This document shows positions 16,953-25,405 of a DNA stretch of 64,000 nt, piece after piece. Within the stretch, counting starts at the first letter, position 1. Every line of letters begins with the position of its first letter. The notes below the pieces were generated by a model. That model was not told the DNA's origin, made no database searches, and saw only the letters and a program-made list of their open reading frames with translations. The DNA is from Pyrinomonadaceae bacterium (GTDB lineage: Bacteria; Acidobacteriota; Blastocatellia; Pyrinomonadales; Pyrinomonadaceae): contig JANQRU010000004.1 in the NCBI GenBank assembly GCA_028284415.1, positions 1,116,001-1,180,000 of the forward strand, written 5' to 3'. The translations under genes and the position numbers were made by a program.

Positions 16953-18379
16953 CTGTTTTCACCTCCTAATCTAATAATTTGATACTGAATCCACTTCTTT
17001 TGATTAGCTTGAAGATCACCAATTAAAAACCAATATGGATTAATACCACTTACCTCAACGGTTTGGGCTTCACCTCCTTCATGCTCATATAATTGAGCAG
17101 ATTTACTTTGGAACCCCCAATCTGGCAAGAGTGTGTCAAAAACCTTAACGGCATTAATAGTGTCCTGCGTAGAGTTACATACTTCTAAAAAGACTTTGCA
17201 GGTCAGATTGTCTTTTACCTCAAATGTTTTTAGAACAGTGATATCCGTATCTTCACCCTCTCCTTTTGCATAAGTTGGAGGAGATGAAGACTTTTCTTTC
17301 TGATAACTTAAAACATGTCCTTTCCGGGGAGACCCATCGAGCATATATCTGGAAATTTTATCCCAAACAAGGTTTTCCTCATCCTTTGTTTTTGGAACAT
17401 ATTCAAAGCCAAGTTGTTTAAGAAGATCATTTCGAAACAGATCAAATGATGACTTGACTGCCTCCCCCCAAGCGTATGCCTGATTAATTGCTCCTTTGTA
17501 AAACAAAAAAAACAAAAATATAAAAAGACTTACCTCCCCCAACCAAACTGACAGTTCCCAATTTGACATAAACGGTTTCCCAAAACCAACCCCAACAAAT
17601 AGTAAAATCAAAGCCAACACTCCACTTAAAATGGATGAGTTGATCATAAAATCAAATGAAGTTTTAGCATTCTCAATAAATGCTCGGTAATCACTATCAA
17701 TCTTGGCAATAAGTCTCGGATATAAAGTAATCGAATCTATTCCGTAAGCACTGTCTGAATAGCTTTCAAAACTCCTCACAACATTTCCCACTTTTGTTGG
17801 CAAAATCAAAGATTTTCTCGGCGGATACCCAACCCGAAGCTGTCGGTGAAGTGCAGTCCATTTATCATTGATAGAGGATTTAATAGCATCCAAATCTTCC
17901 GCATCAATATCTTCTTTTAGGGACTTTCTAATTGACCATGGAGTGTTCCCAATACTTTGCTTTAGTTCTTTAATGGTATCTTTTTTAACAGTATCATCTG
18001 CTTTTTTTAGAAAAATGAGGAGTGTTCTCCATCCATTTGCCTGAGTTTGCAAAGTAGAAAATGCTTGTTGCTTGTTTTTTATTAATTTTTTTCCATACCA
18101 TGAGTCTCTCCACGGATAACCTTCATAAATCCGAATCAATGGGTTATTAAAGATAAACAATACGGCACTAAGTACTATAATTAGAAAAGCAATAGCGATA
18201 ACCATCCACTCAGATTCAAGTGAGTTTAAGTAAGAAAAAATCGGGAAATTCTCGGGAAACAATGGATATGCAGTAAGAAGAAAAAAAGTAGTAAAGATAA
18301 TCATCGGCAGAAAAGCTCCTAGAATCAAGGAACGATTAAAATTGCCGGAAACGGTTGTTAGAAGGTCGGTTAATATCAT
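16949..18379 (-). CDS. polytopic membrane protein of unknown function
   Basis: A 476-residue protein. Two membrane helices lie near the N terminus (about 17-41, SLILGAFLPMIIFTTFFLL; about 58-79, WMVIAIAFLIIVLSAVLFI). A cytosolic stretch beginning NNPLIRIYEGYPWRDSWYGK follows, then two more helices about 240-305. The C-terminal 170 residues form a soluble domain that looks beta-rich (FEVKDNLTCKVFLEVCNSTQ, then IKVFDTLLPDW-type strands). No enzymatic motif seen. Start is the ATG at 18377-18379. It heads the coupled group with the 89-residue gene and lies 61 bases after the probable outer-membrane protein gene. Confidence 0.65.
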   Translation of the reverse strand: MILTDLLTTVSGNFNRSLILGAFLPMIIFTTFFLLTAYPLFPENFPIFSYLNSLESEWMVIAIAFLIIVLSAVLFIFNNPLIRIYEGYPWRDSWYGKKLIKNKQQAFSTLQTQANGWRTLLIFLKKADDTVKKDTIKELKQSIGNTPWSIRKSLKEDIDAEDLDAIKSSINDKWTALHRQLRVGYPPRKSLILPTKVGNVVRSFESYSDSAYGIDSITLYPRLIAKIDSDYRAFIENAKTSFDFMINSSILSGVLALILLFVGVGFGKPFMSNWELSVWLGEVSLFIFLFFLFYKGAINQAYAWGEAVKSSFDLFRNDLLKQLGFEYVPKTKDEENLVWDKISRYMLDGSPRKGHVLSYQKEKSSSPPTYAKGEGEDTDITVLKTFEVKDNLTCKVFLEVCNSTQDTINAVKVFDTLLPDWGFQSKSAQLYEHEGGEAQTVEVSGINPYWFLIGDLQANQKKWIQYQIIRLGGENR

Positions 18380-18440
18380 TCGGTTTTAGGAATTAATTTT
18401 AATCATGTTTAAGACTACCTTTTAGCTAAAGGACATTGCT

Positions 18441-20150
18441 TTAGTAAATAAAACGAAGCCCGGTGGTTAGTTTATTCAAATATTCAAAATTAGGAGCAAA
18501 CCGACCATTTTCATAAGTAAAATTTAATGTTAAACGTTTCGAGGGTTCTAAGAATACATCAAAAGTAGTTTTATTATTGTGTTGAAAACCACGCACTCTT
18601 CTTATATCGACAAAGGTTTTTTGCTGAGTTCCGATAATTTCTTGTGTTCCTAAATGAAAGAAATTCTCAGTAATCGTTAATTTCACCGGATAGGAAAAAA
18701 TCTTCCATTCAAATTCATTTATAAACCCAACCGTCGTTCGGAATATATTATGGCGAGGAATGGTTTGAGTGATTAACTCATCTTCACTTAAAATAGTCTC
18801 GTTTGTAAGTTTCCGCCCAAAATCTAAAGCAAAAAAGGGTACGAACTTATATCCAAAATCAAACACCACTTCGCTGGAATCAATTTCAAGTTCTTTTAAG
18901 GTTGGTGCTTCTGAAATCTTAAAATTTTTCTGTTGTTTTGAGATAGTTGAAATCCACTGATTAAAAAGAAAATCTACCCTAAATTCTCCCAAAAGGTTTA
19001 TCCTCTTAAATTTTCTGTCAGCTTCAAGTTTGGGACCGATCTTAAATTCAATCGACTCCAGACAATACCACGGCTTATTCATCAAATTATAATATGCTTC
19101 TAATTTAGCTATTTCATTTTGATTTAGGTCAAGATCAGAAACCCTCTTATTAGTCGTGCATTTCTTATCCCCTAATAAAGGAAGGTGTTGTATTCCTTCA
19201 TTCCTGGCAACTGCATAGATAAAAGGAGCTTTGGCAATAATTGAGTTTTTATTCTTATTGGCATTAAAAAAACCAACATCAATCGAAAGACTTGGGGCAA
19301 GTTCCCATAATCCCGGTATCTCAATATTTTTTGGAGTCTTAAATTCGCCAACTAAATCAAGTAACGGAAATTGATTTACAGCGGTAATCCATTTTAACTG
19401 TAAATCAACCGGTGATTCATTCACCGATTTGCGAATTCCATCAATTTTTATCTTGCCTTGAGCTTTTCTGTTACTGCTACTTTTATCCTCTAATTCAAAT
19501 TTTAACGAAGTTGTTTTACCTTTTTTAAGTTTTTCGTTTAGCTTTAGCTCCAAATCAGTATCACTGCCGACAACCTGTGTAACCTCTGCCTTTACAGGAG
19601 TAGTTTTTCTAATTAGTTTGTCCTTTTTTTCAGAAAGTTCATATTCAGTTTTACTAACGGTTATTTCTTTTTTTGATACAGCAGGAATATCCGTTCCTTT
19701 AACCAAGAGTTTTTTGCGAGAATTATCCAAGGTTGAAACGATTTTTAACTCTGACTTAATCGAAAACCCAACCTCAAGATTTCTTTTGCCTGAATAATTA
19801 AGCCCCTTGACCTGCAATAAATACTCTTTTCCAAATTCCAGTGGAGAAGACAATTGCAAAAGTGGTCGATAACACCCGAAGTTTTCTCTGCAATCATCAA
19901 CTGTGACTACACTACCTATTTTCTTCCATCCTCTTTTTGTCGGGTCGTCATTCTTAATTTTTTCATAAAGAGAATAATTACTTTTGTTATCAAGCGTTCT
20001 TACCTGCTGTATATTTAATTCTTCAATCGGATCAAGTTTAAGTTTTATTTTCTGTCTGTTATTAACCACCTCAACTGAACTTGTGTCTTGGGCGACGCAT
20101 GTTGAAACTCCGATTAGGAAGACTATTAAAATTAATATGCTCTTTCTCAT
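18441..20150 (-). CDS. exported protein, probable outer-membrane beta-barrel at C terminus
   Basis: A 569-residue protein. I chose the ATG at 20148-20150, which opens a clear signal peptide (RKSILILIVFLIGVSTCVAQ); an upstream in-frame ATG would add 18 unlikely residues. The N-terminal half looks like Ig-type or stacked beta domains with many KKE and KLK words. The C-terminal half has alternating amphipathic strands (EWKIFSYPVKLTITENFFHL) and ends NKLTTGLRFIY, an aromatic C terminus as in outer-membrane barrels. Family not recognised. A lipoprotein gene precedes it by 38 bases; a membrane protein follows. Confidence 0.6.
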   Translation of the reverse strand: MRKSILILIVFLIGVSTCVAQDTSSVEVVNNRQKIKLKLDPIEELNIQQVRTLDNKSNYSLYEKIKNDDPTKRGWKKIGSVVTVDDCRENFGCYRPLLQLSSPLEFGKEYLLQVKGLNYSGKRNLEVGFSIKSELKIVSTLDNSRKKLLVKGTDIPAVSKKEITVSKTEYELSEKKDKLIRKTTPVKAEVTQVVGSDTDLELKLNEKLKKGKTTSLKFELEDKSSSNRKAQGKIKIDGIRKSVNESPVDLQLKWITAVNQFPLLDLVGEFKTPKNIEIPGLWELAPSLSIDVGFFNANKNKNSIIAKAPFIYAVARNEGIQHLPLLGDKKCTTNKRVSDLDLNQNEIAKLEAYYNLMNKPWYCLESIEFKIGPKLEADRKFKRINLLGEFRVDFLFNQWISTISKQQKNFKISEAPTLKELEIDSSEVVFDFGYKFVPFFALDFGRKLTNETILSEDELITQTIPRHNIFRTTVGFINEFEWKIFSYPVKLTITENFFHLGTQEIIGTQQKTFVDIRRVRGFQHNNKTTFDVFLEPSKRLTLNFTYENGRFAPNFEYLNKLTTGLRFIY

Positions 20151-20188
20151 TTTTACCGTGCCTCTATCAAAAGAGTGTGCGTTGAAAT

Positions 20189-20692
20189 TTATGCCTTTCC
20201 GCAACCATCTAATTTATCGTAAAGATTGCCAACCGTTTTTATTTTTTTATCTCCAAACATTGAAACCTTAAGTTTTCGGGCTGGGTCACATTCTTTGAAT
20301 GTTGGTTGTTTCTTAACCTTTCTAATTAACCGCCGGGCTCCTCTATTTAAAAATGGCTGATTGGTATTGCCGCCTCTGATCCAGAGCCTCTCTAATGATT
20401 CACCTGTTCCATAACTTCCCGCTTCGATTGCCACCCAATCATCAATGGCTTCCTGTAAGTCATCCCACGCTTTTTTATTAGTTATTTTTGTATCCTCGTG
20501 CATATTATTGGCATTCTCCTTAACTGATGAGTTGTTTGATTGATTGGCTAGAGCAGTTGGTTTTGTATTCTCAGAACTGTTAGAAATCTCTTTCTTCAGA
20601 GTTGGCTCTGACGGACAATTGGTAAACACAATAACTGCTATAAATAGCATTAAAATTCGGTTAACATTTTCAAGTCCAAACTTTTTTATCAT
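20189..20692 (-). CDS. small lipoprotein, hypothetical
   Basis: About 167 residues from the ATG at 20690-20692; a TTG two codons earlier is possible. The lipoprotein signal is ILMLFIAVIVFTNC, with Cys as the likely lipidated residue. A Ser- and Asn-rich linker follows, then a compact domain (DDLQEAIDDWVAIEAGSYGT to FLNRGARRLIRKVKKQPTFK) ending in LDGCGKA. The first 110 bases or so resemble the 3' end of the pseudogene at 171-666, so this leader has been duplicated or exchanged within the element. It is the first gene of the run 20692 to 11492. Confidence 0.65.
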   Translation of the reverse strand: MIKKFGLENVNRILMLFIAVIVFTNCPSEPTLKKEISNSSENTKPTALANQSNNSSVKENANNMHEDTKITNKKAWDDLQEAIDDWVAIEAGSYGTGESLERLWIRGGNTNQPFLNRGARRLIRKVKKQPTFKECDPARKLKVSMFGDKKIKTVGNLYDKLDGCGKA

Positions 20693-20860
20693 TTTCAAAA
20701 TTTTTTAACTCTTTATCTAAAGTATGTAGATTTGACCCGTTATACCACAAAAAATTTCTATCAAGTGCTTATGCTTGCTTAACAAATTAATAAAATAGTC
20801 TGTAAAAAAATCCGTTCTCTTTTTTTCTGCTCAATAAAATTGTCAATTTTTTGACTTGTT

Positions 20861-22915
20861 TTATGACACAACTTTTTTAGGCTCAAACTCAACCTCTATT
20901 TTTAAGCGAACCTTCGCTTCTTGTGAGCCGTTATTTACTAGATTCAAAATATTTTGTAAATAGGGCATTTCTTTACTTAAAGAAATGGGGTGAACGGGAG
21001 CAGCGGGCGAATCGGTTTGATTAACTTGGGCTTTTAGTAAAGCAACTGTATCAACCCGACCTTCACCATAACGTGAATCCCAAACACTATTTGTTTGGTT
21101 AAATTCCTTTCGGGCAGTTCTGCTTAACATTTCTCTCATATTTACAATACTTAAGGGATTTTCAGCTAATTGCATTAAAAGAGCTACTACTCCCGTGACA
21201 TGCGGAGCCGCCATACTGGTTCCAGACATACTTGTTATTCCGCTCGTACTAGCGGAGTTTGCTGCAAGGATTTCCTGTCCGGGAGCACTAATCTCGGGTT
21301 TTTGTTTTCCATCCCGACTCGGACCCTCGGCAGAGAATGAGGAAATATCACGGTTTATGACAGCGGCATTGTAGGAGCCAACGACAATTGATTTTTTTCC
21401 GCAGGAAATAGAGCCGATGGTATGCGTAGGGTCGTCATCATTTTGGATGAATCTAGATTGATTCCTCATCCCCACACGGTTATCATCGCGTTCAATCCAA
21501 GCATGAAAATTAACTGATTCATTGCCTACCGTTTTTAGCTCAACTCCCCAAACTCCAGATAAACCGTGCCGTAAAAAGATATCTATGTGGTTATCGCCGT
21601 TTAAGGGGTCGGAAGCTCGATGGATTATTCGGGCAAACGGAATCCCTTGAATACTGACGTTTTTTACTTCATTTAATTTGGTTGTAACAATCTGTTGCCC
21701 CGACGGACTAATTAAGGTTACTTCTAATTCGGCATCGCCGTTATACCATACCTCCAATTCATTAACCGTGTTATCACTTGAAAAAACTTCCCAGCCCAGA
21801 GTTCTATCTCCACCTGAGGGTATTTCACCTGAAGAATGACTGCCTCTTTGATGGGAATTTCCGGCAGAGATGACAACCGCCCGATTTTCTTTTTCCAGTA
21901 GAGTATCAAAACCTCGCTCAACTGGGGTTGAACCATCATGGGGTCCGCCATGAGTTCCAAGACTCAGGTTTACAACGGCACTCTTGCCCAATTCTTCTGC
22001 CCGATGAAATACATATTCTACTGCTTCGAGTAAACGGCGTGAGTTACCAAAATTCTCCAATTTAGATTCGGTTGATAACTCGACAAAAATTATGTCCGCC
22101 TTGGGAGCGACACCCGGATTAGAACTTCCTCGTCCGTTTCCGGCGGCAATATCCATAACATGTGTTCCATGGGCTCTGTTTCCCGGATGATAGGATAATG
22201 CCGTGTAAGGGTTTGGTTTCTCTAGAGCCTTATTAATTTCATCAGCGGTAAATTCCCGCCCATACTGGTATTCCTGTGGGGACATCGAGTTTTGTTGTCC
22301 GGATTGATCCCAGAGATATAGAATCCTTGTACTTCCATCCGAATTAAGAAAGTTTTCATGAGCAAACCCACACCCAAAATCAATTATTCCGACAATGACT
22401 TCACTTCCGTCAATGGAGGTGGCATCCGTTGTTCTTAACTCGCCGCTGATATCGATTTGCCGGGCATTGATTTCCGGCAATGAAATATGAAGCTGAGGTG
22501 ATATTTTGCGGGCACCTTTGAGACTTATTACATTGGGGTCTTCTTTTATTTCTTCGATTTTATTAATCTCTACCGACCCAGTGACAACATCACCGATAAC
22601 TCTGGTTACATTTAGTCCCGGTACCTCCTTTTTCGGGTCATGCAAAACTGCCAAGACATCGACAAGCAATTCCCCTTCCGAAGATTCCCTAACTAAAGAC
22701 GGGTCTTTTTCCTTGTCTTCATCGCGGGACAAAATTACCTTTTGCAATATTGGATCAAGGTCGGTCTTAATATCAGCATCCTCAACCTCAAAATCCAACT
22801 CATTTGAAAAATTAAGAGAAGCAAGGGTTTGATCGTGTTCCGATTCGATAAATTCGCTTTCCAAATTCTTTTTATTTTCTGATGAAGCTTTTTCTTTCTT
22901 CTTTTTATTTGCCAT
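20861..22915 (-). CDS. subtilisin-like S8 serine peptidase
   Basis: A 684-residue subtilase. The catalytic Asp is in VGIIDFGCG (about 174-182), His in RAHGTHVMDIAAG (about 246-258), oxyanion Asn in VVISAGNSH (about 346-354) and Ser in GTSMAAPHVTGVVALL (about 560-575). A beta-rich insert of about 130 residues (about 370-500, with VNELEVWYNGDAELEVTLIS) sits between Asn and Ser, like a P-domain or jelly-roll insert. The N terminus is acidic and Lys-rich (ANKKKKEKASSENKKN) without a signal peptide; residues about 85-150 may be a propeptide-like domain. Cytosolic location or non-classical export is implied. Start is the ATG at 22913-22915. Confidence 0.85.
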   Translation of the reverse strand: MANKKKKEKASSENKKNLESEFIESEHDQTLASLNFSNELDFEVEDADIKTDLDPILQKVILSRDEDKEKDPSLVRESSEGELLVDVLAVLHDPKKEVPGLNVTRVIGDVVTGSVEINKIEEIKEDPNVISLKGARKISPQLHISLPEINARQIDISGELRTTDATSIDGSEVIVGIIDFGCGFAHENFLNSDGSTRILYLWDQSGQQNSMSPQEYQYGREFTADEINKALEKPNPYTALSYHPGNRAHGTHVMDIAAGNGRGSSNPGVAPKADIIFVELSTESKLENFGNSRRLLEAVEYVFHRAEELGKSAVVNLSLGTHGGPHDGSTPVERGFDTLLEKENRAVVISAGNSHQRGSHSSGEIPSGGDRTLGWEVFSSDNTVNELEVWYNGDAELEVTLISPSGQQIVTTKLNEVKNVSIQGIPFARIIHRASDPLNGDNHIDIFLRHGLSGVWGVELKTVGNESVNFHAWIERDDNRVGMRNQSRFIQNDDDPTHTIGSISCGKKSIVVGSYNAAVINRDISSFSAEGPSRDGKQKPEISAPGQEILAANSASTSGITSMSGTSMAAPHVTGVVALLMQLAENPLSIVNMREMLSRTARKEFNQTNSVWDSRYGEGRVDTVALLKAQVNQTDSPAAPVHPISLSKEMPYLQNILNLVNNGSQEAKVRLKIEVEFEPKKVVS

Positions 22916-23137
22916 AACTTTACTCTACCTGACTATTAAATTAATTATTTTTTTAATGTTGCTAAATACCTTTTGCCATATACAGTTTTAACCAATAAAG
23001 ACGGATTTCAGCAGATGATATTAATCTGCTTAAAAGTTTAGAATTTTTTTACTCTATACTTATCTATGTCAAATATTGGCAAAATATTACAAAAAAATTA
23101 TTAGTCGGGGTTTTTTAGGAATGAAAGGAAATTAAAA

Positions 23138-23222
23138 GGGCTACGTCTCCCACACCGTAGCCCATCTTTGAGCGGTGTTCTTAGTTTACCACTCAATGAA
23201 GCATCCACCAGGCAGTGGATGC
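23138..23222. other. two strong hairpins in the 400-base gap 22916-23313
   Basis: Perfect eight-base stems: GGGCTACG/CGTAGCCC (23138-23145 with 23156-23163) and GCATCCAC/GTGGATGC (23201-23208 with 23215-23222). Neither has a T-tract right after it on either strand, so they are not textbook terminators. They lie between the M48 and S8 peptidase genes. They could be transcript-stabilising hairpins, an attenuator or a small RNA. No gene was seen elsewhere in the gap. Confidence 0.5.
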
Positions 23223-23313
23223 AATTGATTTAGTGACGAATTGACGATTTGTTTTTGCCCAAGAATCAACAAAGTTATTCGATAACTACCCTCTCTTAGC
23301 TTCGAATCAAATC

Positions 23314-24243
23314 TCATTCCGTTTGCAATTTCTGTTTAATCTCTTCAAATAAATCAAAGATTTTTGGTTTCCGTGAGGATTTTAAGGTGATGGGAAGAAT
23401 CCCTTTAACCACTCTTTTTCTAATCCCGATCTTGGGATGAAAACCCTTTGGATCTTCCGGGTATCTCTTCATCATCTTCTCTAAATCTTCAATAAAGGAA
23501 AATGGATTAAATTTGAGATGGGCTAAAGTAATTACTGCAAACGCATCACATTGCAATTCTAAAATCTTGAGTACATTTATGAATTTTTTCTCAAGTGCCT
23601 GTTCGTTACCATTAGATTTAACTAACCTAAAAAGATGTTTTGTGTAAATTGAGTATTGGGTAAAATACTCATGACCAATCTCATGAGCAACGGCTCCAAG
23701 TAACGTGTCAACGCTTTCGGCTTCAATCAGAAATCCGGTGGAAATAAAAAGCAAAGTACCTGTATCAAGAGAAACAAAGGGAATCCGATACTTAAAGATA
23801 ATAATTTGATAGATGTTCTCCCGATTATAAAAGGATAGAATAGGCAAGAGAATTTTTCTTACCTTAAACTCAAGACTTTTATCCTCAATCCGATTTTTAT
23901 TAACCAACTTTGGAATATCATTTAATACTTCCTGAATAAGTTTTTTATCTTTGACATGAGGAGGCATCTTCTTTTTAAAGAGATTAGCAAACAGGGATGG
24001 ATTATTGGTCTTGAAAGTAGAAATAGTTTCTAAAACATCTTCCTCAGACAAGGATGTTGAAACAAAATCGGTGTCATAAATGGATAAACTATTTGAGGAC
24101 TGAGAAAAACCGAGGGGGCTAAAAAACAGAAACATTCCAAAAATAATCAAGACTCCTTTCAAATGGTTTGAAAGGCAAACCTTTGCTATCCTAGCAAGCA
24201 AGGAAATTAAGAGCTTAATGAATAGCTGGAAGACTCTTACCAT
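23314..24243 (-). CDS. M48-type zinc metallopeptidase
   Basis: A 309-residue exported peptidase. The N terminus is hydrophobic (LKGVLIIFGMFLFFSPLGFS, about 29-48) and may be a signal peptide or anchor. The zinc site is GAVAHEIGHEYF (HExxH, about 185-189) with the third ligand Glu in LELQCDAFA, 45-50 residues later, as in M48 peptidases. The rest is helical. Start is the ATG at 24241-24243, without a good ribosome binding site; the signal-like region begins well inside, so a later start is possible. M48 proteins often act in envelope quality control. It opens the minus-strand series with the S8 peptidase. Confidence 0.75.
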   Translation of the reverse strand: MVRVFQLFIKLLISLLARIAKVCLSNHLKGVLIIFGMFLFFSPLGFSQSSNSLSIYDTDFVSTSLSEEDVLETISTFKTNNPSLFANLFKKKMPPHVKDKKLIQEVLNDIPKLVNKNRIEDKSLEFKVRKILLPILSFYNRENIYQIIIFKYRIPFVSLDTGTLLFISTGFLIEAESVDTLLGAVAHEIGHEYFTQYSIYTKHLFRLVKSNGNEQALEKKFINVLKILELQCDAFAVITLAHLKFNPFSFIEDLEKMMKRYPEDPKGFHPKIGIRKRVVKGILPITLKSSRKPKIFDLFEEIKQKLQTE

Positions 24244-24335
24244 TATGACTAAAACAAAAGGAGTCTTGAAAATCTAAAGTGATTCGATATGCCGAAAGAA
24301 TCTTAAAAACTTCGGCAAAATATATTCTTAAAACT

Positions 24336-24361
24336 AGACTGTCCCCATTTGGGGACAGTCT
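24336..24361. promoter_or_regulatory. perfect 11-bp inverted repeat between divergent genes
   Basis: AGACTGTCCCC ATTT GGGGACAGTCT is a perfect palindromic repeat midway between the M48 gene (minus) and the XRE regulator (plus). There is no T-tract, so an operator bound by the adjacent XRE protein, or an RNA hairpin in the regulator's leader, is more likely than a terminator. Confidence 0.5.
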
Positions 24362-24427
24362 TAATCTATACAGACTTTCTCGAATAGTCAAGCTCAAACA
24401 AAACTTTCAATCAGGAGGAATTAACTG

Positions 24428-24682
24428 ATGGGAAGTGCGAAGCGTTTAAGACCTGAGAGATTAGGTGAGAAGTTTTTAGCTATTCGACAAAAATTTAACT
24501 TTAGCCTTTCGCAAATGGCGGAAAAATTATCGGATAAGAAAATAACTCTTCGTCGCACAGATATTTCCAAATATGAATTAAACCAAAGAGAGCCAAATTT
24601 GTTTATATTACTACGATATGCAAGATTAGCTGATGTTTCAGTTGAGTCATTAATTGATGATGAGGCAGATTTGGATTTTTAA
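24428..24682 (+). CDS. XRE-family helix-turn-helix regulator
   Basis: An 84-residue DNA-binding protein. The HTH is typical: LGEKFLAIRQKFNFSLSQMA, then the recognition part RRTDISKYELNQREPNLFIL and the closing helix YARLADVSVESLIDD. AGGAGG nine bases before the ATG gives a firm start. It probably represses its own promoter and the divergent M48 gene through the palindrome at 24336-24361. It is the only plus-strand gene between 11.5 kb and 34 kb. Confidence 0.85.
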   Translation: MGSAKRLRPERLGEKFLAIRQKFNFSLSQMAEKLSDKKITLRRTDISKYELNQREPNLFILLRYARLADVSVESLIDDEADLDF

Positions 24683-25005
24683 GGTTTTATATGTTCTGAC
24701 AGTTAATAAGTTTATTCTACGACTGATAATTAGCATTATTGATACAGATAACCTATTAGCAGAGTGGGATAGACGCTACCACTAGCTTAGAGCCTGTAGA
24801 ATATGTTATGTAACTACAATTATTATGTAATTGCTGCTATTAGAATCACACAAAGAGTCAAAGAACTTTAGCTGATGTTTTTTGACACCTCTTAGTCATT
24901 CTTTCTTCAAATTTTATGAATTTTTCCAAAAGAGAAAGGAAGCATTATTTATAACACTTCCTAAAGATTTATTTGTATCTAGTTTTAATTTATCAACTTG
25001 TTTAT
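24683..25005. other. intergenic region, nothing recognised
   Basis: About 320 AT-rich bases between the converging XRE gene and the 95-residue gene. Short repeats such as TTATGTAA (near 24808 and 24824) are present. No coding frame, hairpin terminator or RNA gene could be supported. Confidence 0.4.
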
Positions 25006-25293
25006 TTACTTAACCATCCATTCAGCTACCCAAGTTGATTCATCTGTCTCGTTTTGTTTGTAAATTTCAACCGGGTTATCAAACGGAACTTTTAAGTATC
25101 CAAGCCAAACGCTTGCTCGTTCGGGAATAAATGGAGCAACTCCCATGACACCGAAACCTTCAATTACGTTGTAATTGTGGATCTTGGCAAATTCTCTTGC
25201 TCCGTCCCAAATGTCTTCTAGTCTGGCAATACAAGTTCCTTCATCTGTAAAGAACACTGGGATACTTGGACTGCCAAGTCGTATCTTACTCAT
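25006..25293 (-). CDS. hypothetical protein, 95 residues
   Basis: Compact soluble protein, not recognised. It reads like a small mixed alpha/beta fold (SIPVFFTDEGTCIARLEDIW, then YNVIEGFGVMGVAPFIPERA) and ends in TWVAEWMVK. GGAT at proper spacing precedes the ATG at 25291-25293. It is downstream of the DUF932 gene, 112 bases away, in the plasmid-like module and on the same strand. Confidence 0.6.
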   Translation of the reverse strand: MSKIRLGSPSIPVFFTDEGTCIARLEDIWDGAREFAKIHNYNVIEGFGVMGVAPFIPERASVWLGYLKVPFDNPVEIYKQNETDESTWVAEWMVK

Positions 25294-25405
25294 TTTTTAT
25301 CCTTTTTTGTGGGAGTTAAGAGTAGAAAGTGGAGAGAGAAAAGAATGTGAAGAAAAAAGTGATGGTATGTTGATTTGCAAAGATATCGATTGAAAGATGT
25401 TTGTT

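Noticed and set aside
23234..23256. Similarity between the gap near 23234 and bases near 55000 (TTGACGATTTGTTTTT)
   Set aside because: Short A/T-rich match, with the second copy inside a coding frame; likely chance.
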